Source of the DNA: Lachnospiraceae bacterium
GTDB lineage: Bacteria; Bacillota_A; Clostridia; Lachnospirales; Lachnospiraceae
Reading direction: 5' to 3'
Assembly: GCA_009911175.1 (NCBI GenBank)
Contig: QXWX01000122.1
Location: 1 to 17,327, forward strand
Length of the DNA stretch: 17,327 bases
In this document: one piece after another, positions 1-7,115 of the stretch
Layout: every line of letters begins with the position of its first letter
Position numbering within the stretch: position 1 is the first letter of the stretch
The notes under the pieces: generated by a model
Told to the model about the DNA's origin: nothing
What the model saw: the letters and a program-made list of their open reading frames with translations, nothing else
The model's database searches: none
Translations under genes and position numbers: made by a program

Positions 1-105
1 AATGTGACTTCGGATTGCAACCGTACAGGTGGAAAAATTTTGCCATTTTGCGCAAGAAATTGTTGTTAAGTGCCTAAAAAGTATGTATTTCAATCAATAA
101 AATTC

Positions 106-133
106 TTCAAATAGGTCCATAATAGGATATAAG
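106..133 (+). promoter_or_regulatory. Possible promoter of the hydrogenase gene
   Basis: A TTCAAA hexamer (106-111) and a TATAAG hexamer (128-133) are separated by 16 bp and lie 33 bp before the hydrogenase ATG. The -10 matches consensus at five of six positions, the -35 at four. The remainder of 1-166 is A+T-rich and holds no gene that I can see. Assignment rests on hexamer match and position only. Confidence 0.35.
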
Positions 134-166
134 CGTCATTTTATTTTTTGGAAGAAAGAGGAACCT

Positions 167-1399
167 ATGAAGACATTTGATGAATTATACCAGGATATTC
201 TTGAGCGAAAAATCAATTTGGACGAGCCATTGCCCTCGGATTACGATCCATACCATCTGAACTGCCTGCTCCATCCGGAACAGTACGCGCCGGTCCTGCA
301 TATTGATGAATGCCAGGAGTGCGCTTACGAGCGGGCCTGTCAGAACAGCTGTATCTTTGACGCAATCCGGCCGGACGAAGATGGGAAGCTGACGATCAAC
401 CCGGAGCTTTGCGCCGGCTGTGAGGCCTGCATTGAGGCCTGCAGAGACGGCCGGCTGACGGCAAGCCGGGACGTACTCCCGGCAATGAAGGCAGTGCGGG
501 AGGCAAAAGGTCCGGCCTACATGATGGTAGCTCCGGCCTTTTTCGGCCAGTTCAGTGAGCATGTGACTCCCGGGCAGCTCCGCACGGCTTTTAAAGCGCT
601 GGGCTTTACCGGGATGGTGGAGGTGGCCCTGTTTGCGGATATCCTGACCCTGAAAGAAGCGCTGGAATTTGACCGGCATGTACAGCATACCGGGGACTAT
701 CAGCTGACAAGCTGCTGCTGTCCGATCTGGATCTCCATGATCCGTAAGATTTACCATGAGCTGATGCCCCATGTGCCCGGCGCGGTCTCCCCCATGGTTG
801 CCTGCGGACGCATGATCAAACGAATCCATCCGGATGCGGTAACGGTCTTTGCCGGCCCCTGCCTGGCAAAAAAGAAGGAGGCACGGGAGCCGGACATTGC
901 GGATGCGGTGGATTATGTGCTGACATTTCAGGAATTGCAGGACATTTTCAGGGCAGCGGATATCCATCCGGAGGAGCTTGCGGATCTTGAAAAAGAGCAC
1001 GCCTCCAAGGCAGGCCGGCTGTACGCAAGAACCGGAGGAGTGAGCCATGCGGTCACTGAGATGGTATATCAGTTGCACCCGGACCGGGAGATCCAGGTCC
1101 GCGCCGAGCAGGCAGACGGAACCAAGGCCTGCATGGAAATGATCCGCAGGATCAAAGAAGGGAAGACGGATGCGAATTTTTTCGAGGGAATGGGCTGCGT
1201 GGGCGGCTGTGTGGGCGGTCCGAAAGCAATTCTGGGTGTGGAAGAAGGAACCGGTTATGTAGACGCCTATGCAGGAAAAGCCCCTTACAATACACCGCTG
1301 GAAAATCCTTATGTCCGGAAGGTGTTGGAAGAACTGGGACTGGGAACGGTGGAAGAACTGCTGACAGAGGATGAACTTCTGGTACGGGATTTTTCCTGA
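167..1399 (+). CDS. [FeFe] hydrogenase (group B type) with two N-terminal [4Fe-4S] ferredoxin clusters
   Basis: A 410-aa soluble iron-only hydrogenase, expected to couple ferredoxin oxidation or reduction to H2 turnover in the cytoplasm. The N-terminal part has two ferredoxin clusters: Cys49, 52, 58, 62 (an unusual CxxCx5CxxxC spacing) and Cys82, 85, 88, 92 (classic CxxCxxCxxxC). The H-cluster motifs follow in order: TSCCCP at 181-186, GPCLAKKKE at 230-238 and FFEGMGCVGGCVGG at 338-351, with Cys344 and Cys348 as likely cubane/diiron ligands. The GCVGGCVGG form of the third motif, in place of MACPGGC, points to the group B enzymes known from clostridia rather than the classical HydA; this is family knowledge. 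The start is supported by an AGAGGA site a few bases upstream. It stands alone, with no HydE/F/G maturases or electron-transfer partners in the window. A sensory or other [FeFe] subgroup cannot be excluded. Confidence 0.93.
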   Translation: MKTFDELYQDILERKINLDEPLPSDYDPYHLNCLLHPEQYAPVLHIDECQECAYERACQNSCIFDAIRPDEDGKLTINPELCAGCEACIEACRDGRLTASRDVLPAMKAVREAKGPAYMMVAPAFFGQFSEHVTPGQLRTAFKALGFTGMVEVALFADILTLKEALEFDRHVQHTGDYQLTSCCCPIWISMIRKIYHELMPHVPGAVSPMVACGRMIKRIHPDAVTVFAGPCLAKKKEAREPDIADAVDYVLTFQELQDIFRAADIHPEELADLEKEHASKAGRLYARTGGVSHAVTEMVYQLHPDREIQVRAEQADGTKACMEMIRRIKEGKTDANFFEGMGCVGGCVGGPKAILGVEEGTGYVDAYAGKAPYNTPLENPYVRKVLEELGLGTVEELLTEDELLVRDFS

Positions 1400-1411
1400 G
1401 AAGGACATAGA

Positions 1412-1451
1412 TGATCCGCCCGTCAAAAGTTCTCATTTGACGGGCGGATCA
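1412..1451. terminator. Shared hairpin terminator between convergent genes
   Basis: A perfect 16-bp stem (1412-1427 with 1436-1451) encloses an 8-nt loop. It lies between the hydrogenase stop and the stop of the leftward ATPase gene, 5 bp from the latter. There is no long T-run on either side, so termination in both directions is inferred from stem strength and position. Confidence 0.7.
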
Positions 1452-1456
1452 TACGA

Positions 1457-2644
1457 TTAATCATCCAGCAATGGAACATCCTCCGTAAACGTCTCTTCCC
1501 CCAACTCATTCACCGTGGTATTCCCGGCTTTTCCGTATTGGTAGAGCTGGTCTAAAAATTCAATTGCCGCACGAATCTTCGTCCGGAGCAGATATCCCCC
1601 GGACTGGGTGGACTCCGCCAGGGAGGAGAGGGACAGGTTCGGTGTCCACTCATAGGCCTTACCGTGGAAATCCTGTATTTTATACAATACATTGTGGATC
1701 TCATCTTTGGTCAGCGGTACAAGCTGCGGCGCTTTTACCAGCAGGTCCAGAACCGTTCTGGCAGGCTCCGGCTCATCCGGATAAACGTCCTCCAGATTTT
1801 CATATTCATGCTTGGACTCAATGACATCTTCTGTGTAGGAAGCACTCAATGCGAAAATGCTGAATGTATTTTCCGGGCACTTTTCCGGAAGCAGGAAGCG
1901 GGCCATATTGCGGTAAGCGTTCAGCCTTGCCTTTTTACCGAGACGTCCCATCAGTTCGGTCTCATCGATCAGGATGACCCACCCATGATACCCCATTTGG
2001 GTAAAGAGATGGCTCATAAATTTGAAATAGTCACTGCAGTGCCGGGTTTTTGTAAAATTGACTTTATATTTTACCGTTTCATTAAATATTCGGCGATAGA
2101 TTTTTTTTAAAGCGGCATTTGCGACAAAATCGCCTTCCAGATCGGCCTGCAGGAGGAACTTTTCGTCAGAATCCTCTGTGTTCAGATAGGAACGGAACAG
2201 ATAATACAGTTTGTCCGTTTCCAACTGCTGCAGCGCATAGAAAAGCATCTCGCTGGCCACCGGACTGTTTGCGGAGATTTTTTCCAGCTCCTGCATAAAT
2301 CCCGGTTGCTGGCGCTTGGGCAGATAGGTGTTCTGGATGATCTTCTGATAGACCAGATACAGCTTGTCCATGGGAGTTTCCTTGCTCAGAGTGAGATAGG
2401 AAACCACCATATTGTTGGAATGGGCCAGGTTAAATACAGTATTCAGAAGATGGGTCTTTCCTTCGCCGTATTTTCCACTGATGATCATTCCGCTGGACTT
2501 TCCGCCGTCGCAGACCGAATCCAGGCGGTCGGAGATCTCCCGCATGATCCGGGGCCTTGCTTCGGAAAAATACTGCCCCACGGCACGGGATGGGACGCCG
2601 GAACGCAGTGCTTCTATGATGTGCCTTGCTTCAATATCATACAT
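1457..2644 (-). CDS. P-loop ATPase of the BREX BrxD / DUF2791 type
   Basis: A 395-aa AAA-like ATPase. Walker A is GKYGEGKT at residues 57-64, and Walker B is the hydrophobic strand WVILIDETE at 222-230, followed by an Arg/Asn-rich helix (around 234-249) and a Ser-Ala-Ser sensor-like strand near 267. The opening segment IIEALRSGVPSRAV and the GxYGEGKTH loop are typical of the DUF2791 ATPases that include BrxD of BREX phage-defence loci; that assignment is by recognition, not by search. ATG at 2644 is preferred over the in-frame TTG at 2647; GGAGG lies 9 nt before it, inside the end of the preceding gene, which it overlaps by 8 bp, so translation is probably coupled. It is the third gene of a leftward operon and is presumably the partner of the ATPase just upstream. 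No nuclease or methylase domain is visible. The substrate is unknown; DNA or a DNA-bound complex is the likely target. Confidence 0.85.
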   Translation of the reverse strand: MYDIEARHIIEALRSGVPSRAVGQYFSEARPRIMREISDRLDSVCDGGKSSGMIISGKYGEGKTHLLNTVFNLAHSNNMVVSYLTLSKETPMDKLYLVYQKIIQNTYLPKRQQPGFMQELEKISANSPVASEMLFYALQQLETDKLYYLFRSYLNTEDSDEKFLLQADLEGDFVANAALKKIYRRIFNETVKYKVNFTKTRHCSDYFKFMSHLFTQMGYHGWVILIDETELMGRLGKKARLNAYRNMARFLLPEKCPENTFSIFALSASYTEDVIESKHEYENLEDVYPDEPEPARTVLDLLVKAPQLVPLTKDEIHNVLYKIQDFHGKAYEWTPNLSLSSLAESTQSGGYLLRTKIRAAIEFLDQLYQYGKAGNTTVNELGEETFTEDVPLLDD

Positions 2645-3848
2645 CAATCCCTACCTCCTGCATTATATTTTGGATTAGCCGGGGAATGCCGATAGCTCCG
2701 GTCCGGGCCTGGGCCGCGATTTCCACGGCTGTTTCATGGTCCAATGGGGATGCCTGCACATTTTTCTGCAGCTCCGCCAGGCTTTTGGAAATAGAAATAA
2801 TGACATCGGGTGTATATTCCTGCGCTGCCAGCCGGTCCAGATCCACCATATCTGAAAACCGGTTGAAGCGTTCCCCGACGATCTCATTCTGGATCCGCAT
2901 CCATAAAGCCTGATAGGATTTCAGTCCGGCATTTTCATTGTCGATGAGTTCCCGGTCAAAACCGTATACGAACATGATATGCTTCATGCTGTCGATGTCA
3001 TCGATCAGCTGCCGGATACTCTCATAGGTATCCTCACGCTTCATCTTGGTATAATGCACCGGTTCCAGGCTGGAACGGCTGATCAGGATCTCCAGGTCAT
3101 CGATGGCAATGAACAATCCGGAATATCCGCCCAGATGGATCACTTCCGTCAAAGAACGGAGCATGTGTCTTGCGTTATATTTTGTAATGCGGCTGGGATA
3201 AAAGTCCAATGCCCGAAGCTGGGAAAGCTTGATCGTCCGGTCGCCCTCCAGCCATGCCAGAAGGAGATTCTTGTTCTGCTCCTCCAGGACAGGATAGCCC
3301 AGGATACTTCCTGTGAGCATGCTGCACGCTAGGGCAAAATTATTGTCAAGCATGGGATTTTCCAGAAAGATGTGCTTTAACTGGGTGCGGATCTCACGCC
3401 GGGTCAATGCGTCAAACTGGTTATTTTCAGACAGATAATCAATAAAACGCATTCCTTCCGGGATCTCCTCCGGATCAAAGCCCATCTCGCGGATCAGATG
3501 ACGGCTGATGCCCTCCAGGCATTCCATGATGCCGCACTGGAGAAAGATCTCCTTATAGAGCTCCCTGAAATCATGCATCCAGATATTTTTTGCGGAAAAA
3601 CGGACCGTCTTGTAATGCTCGTCCTGAGCAATGGAAGTCATCAGACGCAGAAAATGAGACTTGCCGCTTCCGCTGCGCCCGGTGATGAACTTAATCTTGC
3701 TGCCGCCGTTTTTGATGTATTCCTGAAGATACTTTTCCTTCCAGAAATCCGTCAGAAAATCAATCCCGCAGGTGAGCCGGCAGGCAGAATCCAATGCGGA
3801 AGACGCAGCGTCATCATTGTAATTTTTATCGTTGAAATCCGGGTTCAT
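2637..3848 (-). CDS. Second P-loop ATPase, probable paralogue and partner of the BrxD-like protein
   Basis: A 403-aa protein with Walker A GRSGSGKS at residues 57-64 and Walker B GLFIAIDDLE at 244-253. The Walker A motif is at the same residue number as in the neighbouring ATPase, and the two share the layout of a short N-terminal segment, a P-loop, a long helical insertion, then a GxxGLxxxIDE/D strand. This suggests an old duplication and perhaps a mixed ring. The stretch around 285-335 (MKHIMFVYGFDRE to NRFSDMVDL) resembles the region after Walker B in BrxD-type ATPases. Walker B ends in Asp-Asp-Leu-Glu, so a general base is available and hydrolysis is plausible. The start is supported by AGAGGTGA upstream. 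It is 11 bp from the preceding gene and overlaps the next by 8 bp, so the three form one operon. The exact family is not known to me. Confidence 0.8.
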   Translation of the reverse strand: MNPDFNDKNYNDDAASSALDSACRLTCGIDFLTDFWKEKYLQEYIKNGGSKIKFITGRSGSGKSHFLRLMTSIAQDEHYKTVRFSAKNIWMHDFRELYKEIFLQCGIMECLEGISRHLIREMGFDPEEIPEGMRFIDYLSENNQFDALTRREIRTQLKHIFLENPMLDNNFALACSMLTGSILGYPVLEEQNKNLLLAWLEGDRTIKLSQLRALDFYPSRITKYNARHMLRSLTEVIHLGGYSGLFIAIDDLEILISRSSLEPVHYTKMKREDTYESIRQLIDDIDSMKHIMFVYGFDRELIDNENAGLKSYQALWMRIQNEIVGERFNRFSDMVDLDRLAAQEYTPDVIISISKSLAELQKNVQASPLDHETAVEIAAQARTGAIGIPRLIQNIMQEVGIDV

Positions 3849-3859
3849 ATTCTCACCTC

Positions 3860-4636
3860 TTATTCTTCTTCGTCAAAGAAACAGATGGTAGCCAGGAACT
3901 GCTCATTTCCGTTTTGATCCAGAATACGGATGGATTTATTCTGATCCCGGGTCGGACCGAATTGGAATTTCCTTCCGTTTTTGGTTTCCTCTATTCCGGA
4001 AGTATAGAGCCTGGCCAGGTCGAACGCAAAGCTCTTCTGGCTGTAATCCTTCCGGAAACGGCTCATGGGTGCCAGGAACTTGTACAGACTGGTAAGATAA
4101 ATGTCTGTCCCGGGCCGGCGCTTCTGTTTTAAAAGCGCCAGGTCATAGGCGTCAGACAATTCATTTGCAAAGGTCAGTGCATTGAAGGAGGCCTTGTTGA
4201 GCTTCTCCTGGCTGCTTTGGATCACATCTACCAGACTCTGGGGACGCATGCATTGCAGCTTCTTGCGGTCAAGGTAGACATCCTGGCTCTCCGTGTCCAG
4301 CTTTACACGATAGGGGAACATCTCATAGACAGGAAATTCACCCCGGACATCGACCCCCTTTTCCTCACAGGAGGCAAGCATCTGCTCCGCAAAATCTCCA
4401 TTTTCAAAATAAGCCTGTGTATCAAAATCATCTACCACACCGACCAGCTCCTTCAAAGAGGAGGCAATGTCTGCCACTGCCGTTTCCATGGCGTTTAAGT
4501 CACGGGCAAGGCTCTTGACATCCCCGCTCTCAGTCTCCCGGGAGACTGCTTTGAAAAGCTTTTGGAGAGAAGAAAGACTGTCCTTCACCGATTTTTCATA
4601 GGGCTGCAGGTCCTGGTAAAAATCTTCGTAATTCAT
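3860..4636 (-). CDS. Helical protein of unknown function, first gene of the two-ATPase operon
   Basis: I do not recognise this 258-aa protein. Residues 1-70 are charged and heptad-like, consistent with a coiled coil. A hydrophobic-aromatic core follows (FPVYEMFPYRVKLD, 101-114), then a charged segment DRKKLQCMRPQSL (123-135), a helical part around 140-215 and a short beta-rich end (FQFGPTRDQNKSIRILD, 225-241) closing on an acidic Asp-Glu-Glu-Glu tail. There is no signal peptide, membrane helix or obvious catalytic motif. ATG at 4636 has AAAAGGA at a good distance and sits just after a plausible promoter. The reading frame stays open up to an ATG at 4873, but that extension crosses the promoter region and is low in coding character, so I reject it. 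Its constant position with two ATPases and a helicase suggests an adaptor or target-recognition subunit; this is inference. Confidence 0.75.
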   Translation of the reverse strand: MNYEDFYQDLQPYEKSVKDSLSSLQKLFKAVSRETESGDVKSLARDLNAMETAVADIASSLKELVGVVDDFDTQAYFENGDFAEQMLASCEEKGVDVRGEFPVYEMFPYRVKLDTESQDVYLDRKKLQCMRPQSLVDVIQSSQEKLNKASFNALTFANELSDAYDLALLKQKRRPGTDIYLTSLYKFLAPMSRFRKDYSQKSFAFDLARLYTSGIEETKNGRKFQFGPTRDQNKSIRILDQNGNEQFLATICFFDEEE

Positions 4637-4676
4637 GTTTTCATCCTTTTCTTTTGGTATATTTACAGCCATGAAA

Positions 4677-4705
4677 ACTATGGTATGGTACGATTCGCCT
4701 GTAAA
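4677..4705 (-). promoter_or_regulatory. Probable promoter of the leftward three-gene operon
   Basis: On the minus strand, TTTACA (4705-4700) and CATAGT (4682-4677) are separated by 17 bp, about 40 bp before the ATG at 4636. The -35 matches at five of six positions and the -10 at four. Just upstream, AAAGGCCGTT (4704-4713) and AACGGACCTTT (4730-4740) form an imperfect inverted repeat that abuts the -35 and could be an operator. Based on motif and position. Confidence 0.5.
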
Positions 4706-4908
4706 AGGCCGTTCCTTTCGGGTTATAAAAACGGACCTTTGTAACGATGATGCCATGCTGCTGAAATCAATGGCTGTATGCATGATCATTCCACGAAAAC
4801 CACGTAGAATCGGCTTTCGATGAACTATGAAAAGTATATATGAAATGGTGTCGGTTTGCAATGTTTTGTTCAATAATTTATGGGAAATTTTGTGAAAAAT
4901 GAGTATAG

Positions 4909-4938
4909 TTTACAGTCTGAAAGGCCGAGAACTGTAAT
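4909..4938 (+). promoter_or_regulatory. Possible upstream promoter facing the repeats and helicase
   Basis: TTTACA (4909-4914) and TGTAAT (4933-4938) are separated by 18 bp; each matches consensus at five of six positions. It would drive transcription through all three 63-bp repeats into the helicase gene. Confidence 0.4.
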
Positions 4939-4973
4939 GAAAAAAGCGCAGTTTTCAAAATTGGAAAGATTTG

Positions 4974-5002
4974 TTGTCGGCATATGTTATCCATGCTATA
5001 AT
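4974..5002 (+). promoter_or_regulatory. Strong promoter whose -10 box is the first element of repeat 1
   Basis: TTGTCG (4974-4979) and a perfect TATAAT (4997-5002) are separated by the ideal 17 bp. Transcription would begin near 5009, at the first hairpin of the first repeat. The TATAAT recurs at the start of repeats 2 (5060) and 3 (5123), but there the -35 position is occupied by the CCGGAGG loop region and does not match consensus. Confidence 0.65.
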
Positions 5003-5185
5003 GAATTGCGCTGATGCGCAAGCAGGTCATCAATTTCCCGGAGGAAATTGGTGACAAATTATAATGAATTGCGCTGATGCGCAAGCAGGTCATCAATTTC
5101 CCGGAGGAAATTGGTGACAAATTATAATGAATTGCGCTGATGCGCAAGCAGGTCATCAATTTCCTGTGGAAATTGGTGACAAATC
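4997..5185 (+). repeat. Three tandem 63-bp repeats, each with two hairpins; candidate structured RNA or operator array
   Basis: Copies occupy 4997-5059, 5060-5122 and 5123-5185. Copies 1 and 2 look identical; copy 3 differs only near the loop of the second hairpin and at its edge. Each copy has TATAATG, then hairpin 1 (TTGCGC, loop TGAT, GCGCAA), then hairpin 2 with a 13-bp stem (GTCATCAATTTCC pairing with GGAAATTGGTGAC, one G-T wobble). The loop of hairpin 2 is CGGA in copies 1 and 2 and TGT in copy 3, so the loop has changed while the stem is kept. The array lies between the divergent ATPase operon and the helicase gene, directly behind a promoter. Function is unknown: it may be a repeat RNA, a leader controlling the helicase, or binding sites for a regulator. 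The unit is too long and has no spacers, so it is not CRISPR. Confidence 0.9.
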
Positions 5186-5211
5186 TCCCTGGCTTCAAAA
5201 GAGAAGGGAGA
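5184..5211 (+). other. Hairpin in the helicase leader just after the repeats
   Basis: TCTCCCT (5184-5190) and AGGGAGA (5205-5211) make a perfect 7-bp stem around a 14-nt loop, directly after the third repeat and 45 bp before the helicase ATG. No T-run follows, so it is not a clear terminator; it may cap a small RNA 3' end or shape the mRNA leader. Confidence 0.45.
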
Positions 5212-5256
5212 CGGCTTTATTACTAATGAGTGTGAAGAGGCAGCGGGAGAATTGAC

Positions 5257-6834
5257 ATGGGACAGAAGCTTTATCAATGGCAGGAAGAGTGCCTGGAGCG
5301 ATGGTTTTCAAATAGGGGCAGGGGCCTGGTACAGGCGGTTACCGGTTCCGGAAAGACCCTGCTGGCCCTGACGGCGGCCGCGCGTCTGGAGCAGATGCTT
5401 GGGCAGGAACTCCATGTGAAGATCGTCGTTCCTACAGGGGGATTGATGCGGCAGTGGGACCGCGCGCTGAGAGAATATCTGATTTCGTCTCATGGGAAAA
5501 AACAGCCTCCGGCTGCTCTGCGCGGAATGATCGGCCTGCGGGGCGGTGGCCACCAGGCATCCCCGGACTGCAGATATATGATCTACGTGATCAATTCCGC
5601 ACGCTATGAGTTGGCCAGACAGATTCTGGCGGAACTCAGGAATGGGGAGGCCGTATTGCTGATCGCTGATGAATGCCACCACTACGTAAGCGGGCAGAAC
5701 CAGCTGATCTTTGAATTTTTGCCATATATCAAACCGGAAGAAACACAATTCTATTCACTGGGGCTTTCCGCTACACTTCCGTCCGGGCAGGCACAGCATT
5801 TCCTGGCATCCGTTTTGGGTCGGAAAATTTACAGCTACGAGATGTCCCGGGCATCCGCCCTGCGCACGGTATGCAAATATGACATTTACCATATCGGACT
5901 GTCATTTGAAAGTGATGAACGATGCGAATATGATGAACTCACCGATGCCTTGCTGACGCTGTACTATAAGCTGAAAAGGGATCAGCCGTTTTTGGACAAG
6001 CTGAGTCAGGGCGAGTTTTACGAATTGCTGCGCGCGATGGCCGCCGGAAAAAATAAGGAGATTGCGGAAGCGGCATCCAAATATATGTATCTTTCTTATA
6101 GAAGGAAAAGCCTGGTCTGTCAGGCATCGGCAAGGATCGCCTGTGCATGTGAGCTGATAAAAAATCTTGCGGACCATGAAAAAATACTGATCTTCGGAGA
6201 GCGTATCAGCCAAGCGGAGGAATTGTACCGGCTGTTACAGGAGATCTGTCCGGGAAGGGCGGGACGGTACCATTCCAAGATGGGGGATCAGGCCAATAAA
6301 AATATTCTGGAGCGTTTCCGGGTCAATGAAATCCGGATCCTGATCGCCTGCAAGTCCATGGACGAGGGTGTGGATATTCCGGACGCGACTGTGGGGATCA
6401 TTCTCTCCGGCACCTCCGCGCAGCGCCAGAGAGTCCAGCGTCTGGGGCGGATCATCCGCAAAAAAGAAGGGAAAAACAGGGCATCCTTATATTATCTGCA
6501 TATCACAGGAACCTCCGAGGAAGTCTGCTTTCTGCCGGAGGCAGGAGAGAACCGGCTTTTCGAGCTGGAATATGTTCCGGAGCTGCAGATGTTTACCCAT
6601 CCGCGCTATGACAAGAGGGCTGCCAGGGTATTGGAGAACATGCAGAGGGATGGGAAGAGTAAGGAGCAGATGCGAGAGGCCAGAAGATGTCTTCGATTGG
6701 GGATCGTGCGGTCAGACTGGCTGCGGGCGCCGGAGGAGCTTGAAGAGTATATAAAAAAAGCGAGGTATGCAAGCGAAAAAAATTATTGGATCTGCATGAA
6801 GAAAATGGCGGATAAAAAATCCTCCGGAGAGTGA
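5257..6834 (+). CDS. Superfamily 2 DEAH-type helicase
   Basis: A 525-aa ATP-dependent nucleic-acid helicase or translocase with all core motifs: Q-like YQWQEECL (6-13), motif I TGSGKT (29-34), motif II DECHH (138-142), motif III SAT (171-173), motif V DEGVDIP (369-375) and motif VI QRVQRLGRIIR (391-401). The layout resembles the XPB/UvrB-like branch of SF2 found in defence loci and type III restriction-like proteins. A helical insertion of about 100 residues (roughly 205-300) separates the two RecA-like domains. The C-terminus (from about 430) is charged and helical, without a recognised nuclease domain. ATG 5257 follows GGGAGA at 6 nt. It is divergent from the two-ATPase operon and shares its intergenic region, which suggests joint function. 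DEAH helicases occur beside BrxD-like ATPases in several defence systems (family knowledge). Confidence 0.92.
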   Translation: MGQKLYQWQEECLERWFSNRGRGLVQAVTGSGKTLLALTAAARLEQMLGQELHVKIVVPTGGLMRQWDRALREYLISSHGKKQPPAALRGMIGLRGGGHQASPDCRYMIYVINSARYELARQILAELRNGEAVLLIADECHHYVSGQNQLIFEFLPYIKPEETQFYSLGLSATLPSGQAQHFLASVLGRKIYSYEMSRASALRTVCKYDIYHIGLSFESDERCEYDELTDALLTLYYKLKRDQPFLDKLSQGEFYELLRAMAAGKNKEIAEAASKYMYLSYRRKSLVCQASARIACACELIKNLADHEKILIFGERISQAEELYRLLQEICPGRAGRYHSKMGDQANKNILERFRVNEIRILIACKSMDEGVDIPDATVGIILSGTSAQRQRVQRLGRIIRKKEGKNRASLYYLHITGTSEEVCFLPEAGENRLFELEYVPELQMFTHPRYDKRAARVLENMQRDGKSKEQMREARRCLRLGIVRSDWLRAPEELEEYIKKARYASEKNYWICMKKMADKKSSGE

Positions 6835-6849
6835 AGGCTCCGGGGGATT
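6818..6849. terminator. Hairpin terminator between helicase and toxin genes
   Basis: AATCCTCCGGAG (6818-6829) pairs with CTCCGGGGGATT (6838-6849): a 12-bp stem with one G-T wobble and an 8-nt loop. It overlaps the helicase stop codon and ends 2 bp before the stop of the leftward toxin gene. An A-run (AAAAAA) on its left would act as the U-tract for the leftward transcript. Probably serves both converging genes. Confidence 0.7.
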
Positions 6850-6851
6850 GA

Positions 6852-7115
6852 TCATTTATCACCATAATGAGAACGGCACTGCAGAATCTCAATCCGGTTA
6901 TCTGCTATGCGATAGACCAGGCGATTGACATCATCAATGCGTCGGCTCCAATAACCTTTCATATCACTTTTTAATGGTTCGGGTTTCCCAATACCCGTAT
7001 AGCCGTTCCTGTCGATATCTTTTAGTAATTGGTTAATACGCTTTAACGTTTTTTTATCCTGACTTTGCCAGTAAAGATAATCCTCCCAGGCAAAATCATC
7101 CCATGATTTCGTCAT
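6852..7115 (-). CDS. yoeB: YoeB/Txe family mRNA-interferase toxin
   Basis: An 87-aa RelE-superfamily ribosome-dependent endoribonuclease. It has the YoeB hallmarks: WDDFAWEDYLYWQSQDKK near the N-terminus, GKPEPLK (43-49), GYWSRRI (54-60), RLVY (65-68) and CRSHY (80-84). The catalytic residues Glu46, Arg65, His83 and Tyr84 fall at the same numbers as in the Escherichia coli protein, so it is probably active. Two ATGs occur in a row with two more in-frame codons upstream; ATG 7115 is preferred because GAGG lies 6 nt before it and the family start fits. It overlaps the antitoxin gene by 20 bp, the usual order for translational coupling. Confidence 0.95.
   Translation of the reverse strand: MTKSWDDFAWEDYLYWQSQDKKTLKRINQLLKDIDRNGYTGIGKPEPLKSDMKGYWSRRIDDVNRLVYRIADNRIEILQCRSHYGDK

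Noticed and set aside
185..1426. A 413-aa minus-strand frame opposite the hydrogenase
   Set aside because: It is the complement of a gene with unmistakable hydrogenase motifs; its composition is Cys/His-rich without any family resemblance.
4637..4873. N-terminal extension of the 258-aa protein to an ATG at 4873
   Set aside because: It crosses the likely promoter and operator region, and the ATG at 4636 has a better ribosome site and protein-like sequence from there on.
4997..5185. CRISPR array or type III (ToxIN-like) antitoxin repeats
   Set aside because: No spacers separate the units, so not CRISPR. Type III antitoxin repeats are usually shorter and precede a toxin gene of about 170 aa, whereas here the next gene is a 525-aa helicase. 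The RNA idea itself remains open.
4878..5198. A 106-aa minus-strand frame containing three copies of a 21-residue peptide
   Set aside because: The peptide repeat arises because the 63-bp DNA repeat is a multiple of three. Codons follow the hairpins, there is no good ribosome site, and the plus strand carries the promoter signals.
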